A DNA stretch of 45,219 bases from Alphaproteobacteria bacterium UBA1254 (GCA_002308495.1 DBVW01000010.1:1-45219), one strand, 5' to 3'. Positions 23,723 through 31,683 are shown, counted from the first letter of the stretch. Notes: a model not told the origin generated them from the sequence alone. Numbers and translations are program-made.

Positions 23723-24853
23723 TTATCTGTTCGGAATCAAAATATAAAAGCGCCCTTCGGAATTCATTTTTCCTGCCTGAAGAAGAGCTTCTTCGCCGTG
23801 TCCCCAAAAATAATCTCCCCTGACGGCGCCTTTAATGGCCGCACCGATATCTTGTGCCGCAACCATTTTTTGCAAAGGCTCGCCGTTCGGTTCAACGGTG
23901 TCGAGCCAAAGCAAACTGCCGAGAGGCACAAAAGCCGGATCAACGGCCAAACTTCTGCCCGAACTCAGCGGCACACCGAGCGCACCGATCGGACCTTTGG
24001 CATCAGAAATCTTGTGGAAAATAAAGCGCGGATTTTCGTTCATATTTACATCAGCAATTTGCGGATTGTCTTTGAGCCAGTCTCTTATCTTATCCATCGA
24101 GGCCTCGCCTTTTTTCAAAAGACCCTTTTTTAAAAGCAACCCGCCGATACCGACAAATCTGTGTCCGTTGTTGTCGGCATACGAAACACGCACATTTGAA
24201 CCGTCATCCAAAAGCGCAACGGCCGATCCCTGAATCTGCATCAAAAAGATATCAACCTTATCGTCGCCCCATAAAATAACCGGCGCATCAATACCTGATT
24301 TTTCAATTTGCTCGCGCGTAAAATAAGGCACGAGCCTGCTGTCTTGAACACGTCCCAAAATACGTTTGTTCGGCAATTCCTGATCAAAATCTTTCAGATT
24401 GATTTCAACCAAATCATTCGGTTTGCCGTAAATCGGATATTTATATTTACCGTGTTTGGTCTTAGAAGCCCTAAGTTCCGCTTCGTAATAAGACGTAAAC
24501 TTGCCCGAAGAAGAGCCGTTATATGTAACAAGATAAGGCGTGAAGTTTGTTTCAAAAAAATCTTTTATCTGAGCATTATCTTTTTTATCAAGTTTTTGAA
24601 ATTTTTTACAAGCATTAAAATAAGCTTTCGGCTCAATTTTGATTTGCGCATTTTGTAAAACGGCGCTTTTCTTTTCGACAGCTTCGCAGCTCAAAGAAAA
24701 AGTACCGGATATTTGAGAAAAATCATCGTTTTCAAAACCCTCCAAATCGGCAAAACTCTTTTTCTCTAAAACAAGTCCGCCGAACTTTTCGCTCTTTTGT
24801 GCGGGAGCGCATGAAATTAAAAATAAAAGAAGTAAAAGTCCGAAATTTTTCAT
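23723..24853 (-). CDS. mltA: Membrane-bound lytic murein transglycosylase A
   Basis: MltA cleaves peptidoglycan glycan strands to 1,6-anhydromuropeptides from the inner face of the outer membrane. The 376-residue protein starts with a lipoprotein signal (MKNFGLLLLLFLISC), lipid-acceptor Cys15. The MltA domain follows (about 100-260; GSSSGKFTSYYEAEL, then ILWGDDKVDIFLMQIQGSA). A C-terminal 3D domain (about 285-370; AAQDIGAAIKGAVRGDYFWG) carries the catalytic-type aspartates. A start 30 bases earlier is open but would bury the signal. The chosen ATG overlaps the Tim44-like stop (TAATG). Released anhydro-sugars are substrates of AnmK, encoded at 38561. Confidence 0.92.
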   Translation of the reverse strand: MKNFGLLLLLFLISCAPAQKSEKFGGLVLEKKSFADLEGFENDDFSQISGTFSLSCEAVEKKSAVLQNAQIKIEPKAYFNACKKFQKLDKKDNAQIKDFFETNFTPYLVTYNGSSSGKFTSYYEAELRASKTKHGKYKYPIYGKPNDLVEINLKDFDQELPNKRILGRVQDSRLVPYFTREQIEKSGIDAPVILWGDDKVDIFLMQIQGSAVALLDDGSNVRVSYADNNGHRFVGIGGLLLKKGLLKKGEASMDKIRDWLKDNPQIADVNMNENPRFIFHKISDAKGPIGALGVPLSSGRSLAVDPAFVPLGSLLWLDTVEPNGEPLQKMVAAQDIGAAIKGAVRGDYFWGHGEEALLQAGKMNSEGRFYILIPNR

Positions 24854-25494
24854 TATTTTTTCTTTGTTGAAGTCAGCAACCAAACCGGAGATGAACTGTG
24901 AATGTTTTTTTCAAAAGTCCACGTATCCGTAATTTTTTGAACAAAATTTTCATCGCCTTCAATAAGCGTTCCGTCGGCATCTTTCAAAACATTGATTTGT
25001 TCCGAAACAAACTGAACGGCAATTTTTGCGATTCCCTTCGGAGAAATCTTAGCATCTGAAATCTGCATTTCATCAATTTTGATTAAATCCGATTCGGAGG
25101 TAATATTTTGAGCTTCGCGCTCATCAATAATGGCTGAAAATTTTTCAAACAATTTTTTATCGGTCAGCATTTTTAAGGTTTCTTTATCACGATTCGCAAA
25201 AGCTTCTAAGACCATTTCAAAAACTTTTGAAACGCGTTTTAGAAAATCCTGCTTTTGAAAACCCTCAATATTTTTCAAAACCTCATCTGCAGAAGAGTCG
25301 TTTAATTTAATATCCGAAAATTTAGCATCTTCCTGAGTTTTTTGTTGAATGAAATCGTAAATTTTTTCAAAATCTTTTTTAGAAACGATTTTAATTTGAG
25401 GCTGCTCCGGACGGGTGCCCAAAATATTGTTCAAACGAAACAAAATTAAAGCCACAACAATTCCTAAAAAAACCAAATCAATATAAGCCGACAT
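24853..25494 (-). CDS. Tim44-like domain protein
   Basis: Bacterial Tim44-like proteins (TimA type) are inner-membrane proteins of alphaproteobacteria, thought to relate to the origin of mitochondrial Tim44. The 213-residue protein has one N-terminal membrane segment (about 3-20), a linker (25-60) and a Tim44 domain (about 70-210; FLKRVSKVFEMVLEAFANRD, then a beta-rich half with W-T-F-E-K near the end). AGAGGA precedes the ATG, and a promoter lies at 25532-25560. Divergent from secB, it heads the mltA-smr unit. The pairing with SecB suggests a link to export or envelope assembly (inference). Confidence 0.9.
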   Translation of the reverse strand: MSAYIDLVFLGIVVALILFRLNNILGTRPEQPQIKIVSKKDFEKIYDFIQQKTQEDAKFSDIKLNDSSADEVLKNIEGFQKQDFLKRVSKVFEMVLEAFANRDKETLKMLTDKKLFEKFSAIIDEREAQNITSESDLIKIDEMQISDAKISPKGIAKIAVQFVSEQINVLKDADGTLIEGDENFVQKITDTWTFEKNIHSSSPVWLLTSTKKK

Positions 25495-25531
25495 GTCATC
25501 CTCTGCATTTTTTTCTTAAAAACTCTTATAC

Positions 25532-25560
25532 TATATAAAGCATTTAAGAATTATTATCAA
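25532..25560 (-). promoter_or_regulatory. Promoter of the Tim44-like-mltA-smr operon
   Basis: On the minus strand TTGATA (25555-25560), 17 bases, then TATATA (25532-25537), 38 bases before the ATG. Confidence 0.6.
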
Positions 25561-25574
25561 CTGTTATATTTTAT

Positions 25575-25603
25575 TTGACGCAACAAAATATTTAAGTTAT
25601 GAG
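25575..25603 (+). promoter_or_regulatory. Candidate secB promoter
   Basis: TTGACG (25575-25580), 17 bases, then TATGAG (25598-25603), back to back with the divergent Tim44-like promoter and 33 bases before the secB ATG. Confidence 0.5.
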
Positions 25604-25635
25604 TCAAAAAAAAGAAATTTAAGAAAGGAAACAAA

Positions 25636-26076
25636 ATGGCAGAACAGCAAAATCAAACAACATTGATGATTAACAGTCAATATATCAAAGATTTGTCTTT
25701 GGAAATTCCTCACGCTCCGGAAATTTTTAAAGAGCTCACGAAACAGCCTCAAATCCAGGTTGATGTTTCGGTTGCAACGCGTGAGCTGGGCGAAGATGTC
25801 TATAATGTTGACTTAAATTTAGCTTTAAACGGCGATATTGAAGATAAAAAATTGTTTATCTTGGAGTTAACATATTCGGCGGTCGTTACAATTAAAGTTC
25901 CCGCCGAGCATTTGGATCCTATCTTAAACATTGAAATTCCGAGATTAACATTCCCGTTTGCCCGCAACATCATCACACAATGCTTAATGGAAGGCGGTTT
26001 ACCGCCGATGATGTTAACACCGGTTGATTTTAGTGCGGTTTATGCCGCCAAACAGGCAAGAAAAGAGCAAAATTAA
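25636..26076 (+). CDS. secB: Protein-export chaperone SecB
   Basis: SecB is a cytoplasmic tetrameric chaperone that holds preproteins unfolded and hands them to SecA. The 146-residue protein contains the usual hallmarks: QYIKDLSLEIPHAPEIF near residues 15-31, a strand-rich middle, and the ending IPRLTFPFARNIITQCLMEGGLPPMMLTPVDF. Length is typical. AAGGA precedes the ATG. trmL follows after one base. Confidence 0.96.
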   Translation: MAEQQNQTTLMINSQYIKDLSLEIPHAPEIFKELTKQPQIQVDVSVATRELGEDVYNVDLNLALNGDIEDKKLFILELTYSAVVTIKVPAEHLDPILNIEIPRLTFPFARNIITQCLMEGGLPPMMLTPVDFSAVYAAKQARKEQN

Positions 26077-26077
26077 A

Positions 26078-26548
26078 ATGCGTTTGGCTTTGTTTCAGCC
26101 TGATATTGCACAAAACACAGGCACGCTTCTTCGCTTGGGAGCGTGCCTTGATTTGCCGCTTGATATCATTGAGCCGTGCGGTTTTTTGTTTAATGACAAA
26201 GGTTTAAAGCGTGCGGGAATGGATTATCTGGAGTTGGTATCTTATCGGCGCCACCGTTCGTGGGATGATTTTTTGGCTTTTCGCGCCGAACACCCTCAAG
26301 ACTACGGACGAATCGTTTTGTTAACGACGCATGCGTCAATACCCTATACAACCTTCGAATTTCAAAAAAATGACATTATTTTAATGGGCAGGGAAAGTGC
26401 CGGAGTGCCCGAAATTGTTCATCAAACGGCAGATGCAAGGTTGCTCATTCCGATGTCCCCGAATGCTCGCTCGATTAATATGGCCGTTTCGGCGGTCATG
26501 GTGGTCGGTGAAGCCCTACGGCAGACAGGGCTTTTCCCGAAAATTTAA
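26078..26548 (+). CDS. trmL: tRNA (cytidine/uridine-34-2'-O)-methyltransferase TrmL
   Basis: A SPOUT-class methyltransferase that methylates the wobble ribose of certain leucine tRNAs using S-adenosylmethionine. The 156-residue protein has the family's start (M-R-L-A-L-F-Q-P-D-I-A-Q-N-T-G) and the knotted-fold motifs LMGRESAGVPE and LIPMSPNARSINMAVSAVMVV. The chosen ATG lies one base after the secB stop. An open frame extends 54 bases further upstream inside secB but adds no conserved sequence. Co-expressed with secB. Confidence 0.93.
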   Translation: MRLALFQPDIAQNTGTLLRLGACLDLPLDIIEPCGFLFNDKGLKRAGMDYLELVSYRRHRSWDDFLAFRAEHPQDYGRIVLLTTHASIPYTTFEFQKNDIILMGRESAGVPEIVHQTADARLLIPMSPNARSINMAVSAVMVVGEALRQTGLFPKI

Positions 26549-26637
26549 TTTTTTTTAAATTTTAGACTGGATTTTTGCCAAAAAATGTGGTATATCGATT
26601 CTTGAGTTGATAAAAAAAATAAAAATAGGTGAAACAA

Positions 26638-27144
26638 ATGAGCGTAAAAAAATTACCGACTGTGAAATTTAATTCCGGCGAATATGTTGTTTATCCGACA
26701 CATGGCGTCGGCAAAATTTCGGACATTTCAAAACAGACAATAGCGGGCTCTGAGCTTGAGCTCTTGGTTGTTAATTTTGATAAAGATAAAATGACACTCC
26801 GTATTCCGCTTGCAAAAGTGGATCATGTCGGTTTGCGTAAAATTTCCGAGACATCGACAATCAACGAGGCTCTTGAAACATTAAAAGGCAAAGCCAAAGT
26901 CAAAAAGGTTATGTGGTCTCGTCGTGCTCAGGAATATGAAAATAAAATCAATTCGGGCAATCCTGTGGCTGTGGCGGAAGTTGTTCGTGATTTGTATCGT
27001 CAGGAAAATTTGGCCGAACAGTCTTACAGCGAGCGCCAAATTTATGAACAGGCATTTGAGCGTTTGGCATCCGAAGTTGCTGTTTGCGGCAATATTTCGC
27101 TTGAAGATGCCAATAAAAAATTGCTGAGCATCTTGGCAAAATAA
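26638..27144 (+). CDS. carD: CarD/CdnL-family transcription regulator
   Basis: CarD-family proteins bind the RNA polymerase beta subunit and stabilise open promoter complexes, notably at rRNA promoters. The 168-residue protein has the N-terminal RNA polymerase-interaction domain (GEYVVYPTHGVGKI, about 12-25, to about residue 65). A helical C-terminal DNA-binding domain follows (about 75-165; W-S-R-R-A-Q-E-Y-E and AVAEVVRDLYR). AGGTGA sits 5 bases before the ATG. A GTG three codons earlier is possible but overlaps that site. A strong terminator follows. Confidence 0.93.
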   Translation: MSVKKLPTVKFNSGEYVVYPTHGVGKISDISKQTIAGSELELLVVNFDKDKMTLRIPLAKVDHVGLRKISETSTINEALETLKGKAKVKKVMWSRRAQEYENKINSGNPVAVAEVVRDLYRQENLAEQSYSERQIYEQAFERLASEVAVCGNISLEDANKKLLSILAK

Positions 27145-27169
27145 GAGTTTTTCATTTCTTAACTCCTTT

Positions 27170-27206
27170 AAAGGCGGTGAATTTTATCTCACCGCCTTTG
27201 TTTATA
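27170..27206 (+). terminator. Rho-independent terminator of carD
   Basis: A perfect 11-bp stem (27170-27180 with 27189-27199), an 8-base loop and a T-rich tail lie 25 bases past the carD stop. Confidence 0.88.
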
Positions 27207-27218
27207 TCGTTTTGACAA

Positions 27219-27247
27219 TTGACAACAGGTGATAATGGTTTTATAAA
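27219..27247 (+). promoter_or_regulatory. Consensus promoter of mutY, probably leaderless
   Basis: A perfect TTGACA (27219-27224), 17 bases, then TATAAA (27242-27247). The ATG at 27254 begins six bases after the -10 box ends, where transcription should start. No Shine-Dalgarno lies upstream. Confidence 0.65.
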
Positions 27248-27253
27248 ACACGT

Positions 27254-28276
27254 ATGTCAAATGAGTTTTCAAAGCAGCTTTTAACGTGGTATCAAAAAAA
27301 CGGGCGTGATTTGCCTTGGCGCTTTAAGGGCGGGGCACATCCCGATCCTTACGTTGTGCTTGTCTCCGAGCTGATGTTGCAGCAAACAACGGTTAAAACG
27401 GTTTTATCTTATTTTGATAGATTTATAAACCGTTTTCCGACAGTAGAATCTTTGGCGTCTGCCTCACAAGAAGACGTCAACCTTTATTGGCAGGGTTTGG
27501 GCTATTATACGCGTGCTCGAAGCTTAAAACAAAGCGCAGAAATGATTGTCAAAGACTTTAAAGGCGTTTTTCCTCATCAAAAAGAAGATGTTTTAAAACT
27601 CAAAGGGCTCGGCCCTTACACAATTTCAAGCTTTTTGGCGTTGGCCTTTAATGCGCCTGAAACGGTTGTCGACGGTAATGTTATCCGTATTATCTGCCGA
27701 CTTTATCATTTAACATCGCCTCAAGATGAAATAATGGCGCAAATCAGAAAAAAAGCCGAAAGTTTAACGGATAAACAAAATGCGGCAGATTACGCGTCGG
27801 CGATTATGGATTTGGGCGCAACGGTGTGCACGCCGAAAAAGCCGCTGTGCGATAAATGCCCTGTCCGAAAGTTTTGCACCTCAAAAGATTTGCCTGATTT
27901 AGAGAAAATTCCGGTGCGCAAAAAGACAACAAAAAAAGTTTTTAACGGCTATGTTTACATTATTAAAAATAAAGAAGGAAAAGTTTTGATCAGAAAACGA
28001 ACGGAAAAAGGACTTCTCTCGGGGCTCTATGAATTTCCGTGGAGCGAAGAAAGGTTGTTTAAAAATGCCAAAGAAACAAATCAATCCGTTTGTCATATTT
28101 TCACTCATATTAATATGAATTTGAAAATTTGCGAACTTAAATCCGATTCTGTTTTTTCGGATGGCTTTTTTGTTTTGCCTCAAGAGTTAGATAAATACGC
28201 TTTTTCAACATTAATGCAAAAAGTCATAAAAAAGCAGGGTGGTTTTGAAAGCCGCCCCGCTAAAGATGAAAAATAA
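27254..28276 (+). CDS. mutY: Adenine DNA glycosylase MutY
   Basis: MutY removes adenine mispaired with 8-oxoguanine. The 340-residue protein has the catalytic Glu39 in SELMLQQT and the helix-hairpin-helix LKGLGPYTISSFLA (116-129). Asp140 lies in VVDGNV, and a 4Fe-4S cluster is formed by C192, C199, C202 and C208 (spacing 6-2-5). A C-terminal NUDIX-like domain that recognises 8-oxoguanine follows (about 225-330). Full length. It has its own consensus promoter and apparently starts at the first transcribed base. Its last 17 bases overlap a small convergent gene. Confidence 0.95.
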   Translation: MSNEFSKQLLTWYQKNGRDLPWRFKGGAHPDPYVVLVSELMLQQTTVKTVLSYFDRFINRFPTVESLASASQEDVNLYWQGLGYYTRARSLKQSAEMIVKDFKGVFPHQKEDVLKLKGLGPYTISSFLALAFNAPETVVDGNVIRIICRLYHLTSPQDEIMAQIRKKAESLTDKQNAADYASAIMDLGATVCTPKKPLCDKCPVRKFCTSKDLPDLEKIPVRKKTTKKVFNGYVYIIKNKEGKVLIRKRTEKGLLSGLYEFPWSEERLFKNAKETNQSVCHIFTHINMNLKICELKSDSVFSDGFFVLPQELDKYAFSTLMQKVIKKQGGFESRPAKDEK

Positions 28277-28478
28277 GCCAAATAATAATGCCTAAAAGCA
28301 CAACCCCCGAGAAGAAAAAGGTCAAAGACCTGTAGAGTTTTTTCTTTCGTTGTCGTTCTCTTTCTGCACGAATCTGCTTGCCTATTTGGCGCAAGTTTTC
28401 GAGTTCTTGTCTGTCGAAACAAACCACTTGTATTTCTCTTCCGGTGGCTTTGTCTACATAAGGAATAATCTGAGGCAT
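28260..28478 (-). CDS. Small tail-anchored membrane protein
   Basis: This 72-residue protein is not recognised. It has a polar N-terminal part (1-27), an amphipathic, strongly basic helix (28-50, many Arg, Lys, Glu) and a single hydrophobic segment at the very C-terminus (about 52-71), so it is probably tail-anchored. A -35/-10 pair (28503-28530) ends 25 bases before the ATG, which supports a real gene. A GTG 24 bases earlier is less likely, as it lies about where transcription starts. No clear Shine-Dalgarno. It overlaps the 3' end of mutY by 17 bases. Confidence 0.6.
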   Translation of the reverse strand: MPQIIPYVDKATGREIQVVCFDRQELENLRQIGKQIRAERERQRKKKLYRSLTFFFSGVVLLGIIIWLIFHL

Positions 28479-28502
28479 AATGATAAAGTTTAATTGGTGC
28501 AC

Positions 28503-28530
28503 AATTTATCACAATAAGAACAAGAGTCAA
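28503..28530 (-). promoter_or_regulatory. Promoter of the small tail-anchored protein gene
   Basis: On the minus strand TTGACT (28525-28530), 16 bases, then TAAATT (28503-28508). Confidence 0.5.
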
Positions 28531-28569
28531 CATGATTAATAAAAGTTGTTGAGGATAAAGAAAATTTTG

Positions 28570-28598
28570 TTGCAGATTTTTTCTTGAAATAGTATTAA
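28570..28598 (+). promoter_or_regulatory. Promoter of secY-adk
   Basis: TTGCAG (28570-28575), 17 bases, then TATTAA (28593-28598), 69 bases before the secY ATG. It fits a transcript that starts at secY rather than far upstream as in the usual spc operon. Confidence 0.55.
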
Positions 28599-28604
28599 AT
28601 AACA

Positions 28605-28637
28605 CAAAACGGATTTTATTTTAAATCCGGTGTTTTG
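28605..28637 (+). promoter_or_regulatory. Hairpin in the secY leader
   Basis: A 7-bp stem (CGGATTT 28610-28616 with AAATCCG 28623-28629) is extended by a 5-bp stem (28605-28609 with 28633-28637) across a 3-base bulge. It begins close to the predicted transcription start and ends 30 bases before the ATG. It could stabilise the mRNA or bind a regulator. A weak terminator is less likely, as the T tract is poor. Confidence 0.45.
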
Positions 28638-28667
28638 GTTTGAAATTAAATAAATAAGGATATAAAA

Positions 28668-30020
28668 ATGGTATCAATGGCAGAAAGAATGGCCGCAAAT
28701 TTAGATATGTCGGCTTTTAGCAAAGCAGAAGACCTTAAAAAGAGATTATGGTTCACAATTTTAGCGTTAATCGTGTTCCGTCTCGGAACATTTATTCCGT
28801 TGCCGGGTATTGACGCAGGCGTTTTATCTGAAGTTTTCTCTCAGCATTCGGGCGGAATCTTAGGTATGTTTAACATGTTTTCGGGTGGTGCTTTGTCGCG
28901 TATGACGATTTTTGCCTTAAACATTTTCCCTTACATTTCGGCATCAATCATTATTCAACTCGGTCAATCGGTTATTCCGTCATTGATTGCTTTGAAAAAG
29001 GAAGGTGAGGCCGGGCATCGCAAAGTAACGCACTATACCAAAGTTTTGACGGTCTTCATCACAATCATTCAAGGTTACGGTATCGCTGTCGGTTTGGAAA
29101 GCATTACAAACGGTGTCGGTGCTTCTGCCGTTGTTATTCCGAGTTTTGTTTTCCGCTTTACGACAATGGTTTCGCTCGTCGGCGGCACAATGTTTGTTGT
29201 ATGGCTCGGTGATCAAATTACATCTCGCGGTGTAGGTAATGGTTCGTCGCTGATTATTACGGTCGGTATTATTGCCAACATTCCGGCGGCTTTGGCGCGC
29301 ACGTTTGAATTGGGTCGTGTCGGCTCAATGTCGATGACGGTTATCGTGTTCTTGCTTTTGATGGCTCTTGCGTTGGTTTATATCATTGTCTTTGTTGAAC
29401 GTGCACAACGTAAAATCATCATTCAATATCCGAAGCGTCAGGTCGGTATGCGTATGACGGCGGCCGAAAGCTCTCACTTGCCGTTAAAAATTAACCCGAC
29501 AGGTGTTATTCCGCCGATTTTTGCAAGCTCACTCTTGCTCTTGCCGATTACGATTGCGAATTTCTCGGCTCAAAACGGTCCTTCTTGGGTTCAAACGGTG
29601 AACCAATGGCTCGGACACGGACAGCCGCTTTATTTGGCACTTTATGCGTTTTTGATTGTTTTCTTTGCATTTTTCTATACGGCGGTTGTGTTCAATCCGG
29701 AAGAAACGGCTGAAAATTTGAAAAAGCATGGCGGCTTTATTGCCGGTATCCGTCCGGGCAACAGCACGGCCGAGTATCTCGACTATGTAATTACGCGTTT
29801 AACGGTTTTGGGTGCGGCTTATTTGACAGCGCTTTGTATCTTGCCTGAAATCTTAATTGCAAAGCTTTCTGTTCCGTTTGTTTTGGGCGGAACGACGCTG
29901 CTTATCGTTGTTCAAGTAACGATGGACTTCATGACACAGGTTCAATCACACTTGATCGCTTATCAATATGAGGGGCTGATAAAGAAAGCCGCAATTGTTA
30001 ATCAAAAGAAACGTCGTTAG
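28668..30020 (+). CDS. secY: Preprotein translocase subunit SecY
   Basis: SecY is the protein-conducting channel of the inner membrane (SecYEG). The 450-residue protein has ten membrane helices at the normal spacing. The plug and second-helix region (FSGGALSRMTIFALNIFPYISASI) and the cytoplasmic loop markers AQRKIIIQYPKRQVG and GIRPG are present. Full length. AAGGA precedes the ATG. adk starts one base after the stop. The ribosomal genes that normally precede secY (such as rplO) are missing: mutY lies upstream instead. Confidence 0.97.
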   Translation: MVSMAERMAANLDMSAFSKAEDLKKRLWFTILALIVFRLGTFIPLPGIDAGVLSEVFSQHSGGILGMFNMFSGGALSRMTIFALNIFPYISASIIIQLGQSVIPSLIALKKEGEAGHRKVTHYTKVLTVFITIIQGYGIAVGLESITNGVGASAVVIPSFVFRFTTMVSLVGGTMFVVWLGDQITSRGVGNGSSLIITVGIIANIPAALARTFELGRVGSMSMTVIVFLLLMALALVYIIVFVERAQRKIIIQYPKRQVGMRMTAAESSHLPLKINPTGVIPPIFASSLLLLPITIANFSAQNGPSWVQTVNQWLGHGQPLYLALYAFLIVFFAFFYTAVVFNPEETAENLKKHGGFIAGIRPGNSTAEYLDYVITRLTVLGAAYLTALCILPEILIAKLSVPFVLGGTTLLIVVQVTMDFMTQVQSHLIAYQYEGLIKKAAIVNQKKRR

Positions 30021-30021
30021 A

Positions 30022-30696
30022 ATGGAACAAAAACCCTTAAGAATAGTTTTAACGGGGGCGCCAGGGTGTGGAAAAGGCACGCAGGCGCGCATTTTGAGCG
30101 CACGAGCAAATATCTGCCATCTGTCGACGGGAGAGATGCTTCGTGCCGAAGCGGCAAAAGATACACCTTTCGGGCGGTCTTTGAAAGATTCTTTGGAAAG
30201 GGGCGAATTTGCAACGGATGAAATGATTGTCGATATGGTATCGAGGCGTATTGATGAGCCCGATTGCCGCAACGGCTTTATTTTGGACGGTTTTCCGCGC
30301 ACGCTTCCTCAAGCGGAGAGCTTAGAGACAATATTGAAGCAAAAAAAATTGCAATTAGACTGTGTTATTGAAATCCAAGTTCCGGATGAAATTATTATGG
30401 ATCGTATTTTGGGGCGTTATTCGTGTGCGAAATGCGGTGAGGGCTACCATGATAAAAACATTAAGCCGAAGGTTTACGGCGTGTGCGACAAGTGCGGCGG
30501 CACCGAATTTATCAAACGTGCGGATGATAACAGACAGACGGTCAAAAATCGTTTGGTTAATTATCGCCAATTAACATATCCGACAATTTCATATTTTGAA
30601 AAATTAGGGCTTTTGCATTGTGTTGACGGAACGGGCTCTATTGAAAATACGGCAAATAAAATTGCTGAAATTTTAGGCTTAAACGAAGAAAAATAA
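30022..30696 (+). CDS. adk: Adenylate kinase with zinc-type lid
   Basis: The enzyme interconverts ATP plus AMP and two ADP. The 224-residue protein has the P-loop GAPGCGKGT (12-20), the AMP-site motif LDGFPRT (88-94) and a long-form lid (about 130-165). The lid carries four cysteines, C135, C138, C155 and C158, in two C-x-x-C pairs, the pattern that binds structural zinc. The start lies one base after secY, with translation probably coupled. A further in-frame start inside secY adds no conserved residues. Its place between secY and rpsM is typical of Alphaproteobacteria. Confidence 0.95.
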   Translation: MEQKPLRIVLTGAPGCGKGTQARILSARANICHLSTGEMLRAEAAKDTPFGRSLKDSLERGEFATDEMIVDMVSRRIDEPDCRNGFILDGFPRTLPQAESLETILKQKKLQLDCVIEIQVPDEIIMDRILGRYSCAKCGEGYHDKNIKPKVYGVCDKCGGTEFIKRADDNRQTVKNRLVNYRQLTYPTISYFEKLGLLHCVDGTGSIENTANKIAEILGLNEEK

Positions 30697-30726
30697 AAAA
30701 AGTTATAAAAAGTTTAAAAAAACCTA

Positions 30727-30754
30727 TTGACTCTGACAAATATTTGAATATAAT
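30727..30754 (+). promoter_or_regulatory. Strong promoter before rpsM
   Basis: TTGACT (30727-30732), 16 bases, then a perfect TATAAT (30749-30754), 67 bases before the rpsM start. It splits the region into secY-adk and rpsM-rpsK-rpoA transcripts. Confidence 0.75.
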
Positions 30755-30821
30755 CCGCTTAATTTTGAAAAGTGGTGATCAACTTTTTGAATGTTTATTT
30801 TATTGATAATGGAGAATTAAT

Positions 30822-31190
30822 TTGGCTCGTATAGCTGGCGTAAATATCCCAAGTGCCAAAAGGGTAGAGGTCGCTCTGACCTATATTTTTGGTATTGGTA
30901 GAAAGACTGCTCAAGACATTTGTACAAAATCAGGCGTTTCAATGGATCGTCGCGTACAAGACTTAACTGATGAAGAAGTTTTAAAACTTCGTGAAGTAAT
31001 CGACCGTGATTATTTGGTTGAAGGTGAGCTTCGTCGTGAGGTCGGCGTGAACATCAAGAGATTGATGGATCTCGGATGCTACAGAGGTTTAAGACACCGT
31101 AAAGGTTTACCTGTTCGCGGACAAAGCACAAAGCAAAATGCTCGTACACGTAAAGGCAAACGTAAAACTGTTGCCAACAAGAAGAAATAA
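30822..31190 (+). CDS. rpsM: 30S ribosomal protein S13
   Basis: S13 lies in the 30S head and contacts the 50S subunit and P-site tRNA. The 122-residue protein has the full family sequence: ARIAGVNIP start, the helix-two-turn-helix region GIGRKTAQDIC, and the conserved ending GLRHRKGLPVRGQSTKQNARTRKG. The start codon is TTG (30822), preceded by GGAG. The protein start A-R-I-A-G is the family's own, which fixes it. rpsK follows after 11 bases. Confidence 0.97.
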   Translation: MARIAGVNIPSAKRVEVALTYIFGIGRKTAQDICTKSGVSMDRRVQDLTDEEVLKLREVIDRDYLVEGELRREVGVNIKRLMDLGCYRGLRHRKGLPVRGQSTKQNARTRKGKRKTVANKKK

Positions 31191-31201
31191 GTGAGGGTAT
31201 A

Positions 31202-31594
31202 ATGGCAAAAGCAGCAACACAACGTGTTAAGAAAAAAGAAAAAAAGAATATCACATCAGGCGTCGCTCATGTGAATTCCACCTTTAATAATACCAGAGTA
31301 ACCATCACCGATGCACAAGGCAACACAGTTGCTTGGTCAACAGCCGGTGCACAAGGTTTTAAAGGTTCGCGCAAATCAACTCCTTATGCCGCACAGGTTG
31401 CAGCAGAAGAAGCAGGAAAGAAAGCGCAGGAAAATGGTATGACAACTTTGGAAGTTGAAGTTAAAGGTCCGGGTTCGGGTCGTGAATCAGCCGTTAGAGC
31501 TTTGCAGGTTGTCGGTTTCACAATTACATCGATTCGCGATGTAACACCGATTCCGCATAACGGTTGCCGTTTAAGAAAAAGACGTCGCGTATAA
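31202..31594 (+). CDS. rpsK: 30S ribosomal protein S11
   Basis: S11 lies on the 30S platform near the E site. The 130-residue protein has the conserved core HVNSTFNNTRVTITDAQGN, a SAGAQGFKGSRKSTPYAAQ-like region and the ending DVTPIPHNGCRLRKRRRV. Full length, with GAGGG before the ATG. It is followed by a terminator-like hairpin before rpoA. rpsD, which separates rpsK and rpoA in many bacteria, is absent here as in other Alphaproteobacteria. Confidence 0.97.
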   Translation: MAKAATQRVKKKEKKNITSGVAHVNSTFNNTRVTITDAQGNTVAWSTAGAQGFKGSRKSTPYAAQVAAEEAGKKAQENGMTTLEVEVKGPGSGRESAVRALQVVGFTITSIRDVTPIPHNGCRLRKRRRV

Positions 31595-31606
31595 TTTTTT
31601 TGTTTT

Positions 31607-31652
31607 GTTAGCGGAGATTGGTTTCATATCTCCGCTGACGATTGTTTTTTTT
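31607..31652 (+). terminator. Terminator-like hairpin between rpsK and rpoA
   Basis: A 12-bp stem (31607-31618 with 31628-31639, one G-T pair) with a 9-base loop is followed by ATTG and eight T (31645-31652). The structure is that of an intrinsic terminator, yet rpoA begins 31 bases later with no room for a clear promoter. It may therefore be a partial terminator or attenuator that lowers rpoA relative to ribosomal protein synthesis. Confidence 0.65.
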
Positions 31653-31683
31653 AGTTAATACTTTATTTAAAGAGGGTACTCCG

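Noticed and set aside
23591..24133. 180-codon plus-strand frame across smr and mltA
   Set aside because: Antisense to two conserved genes with lipoprotein and 3D-domain motifs. No plausible promoter.
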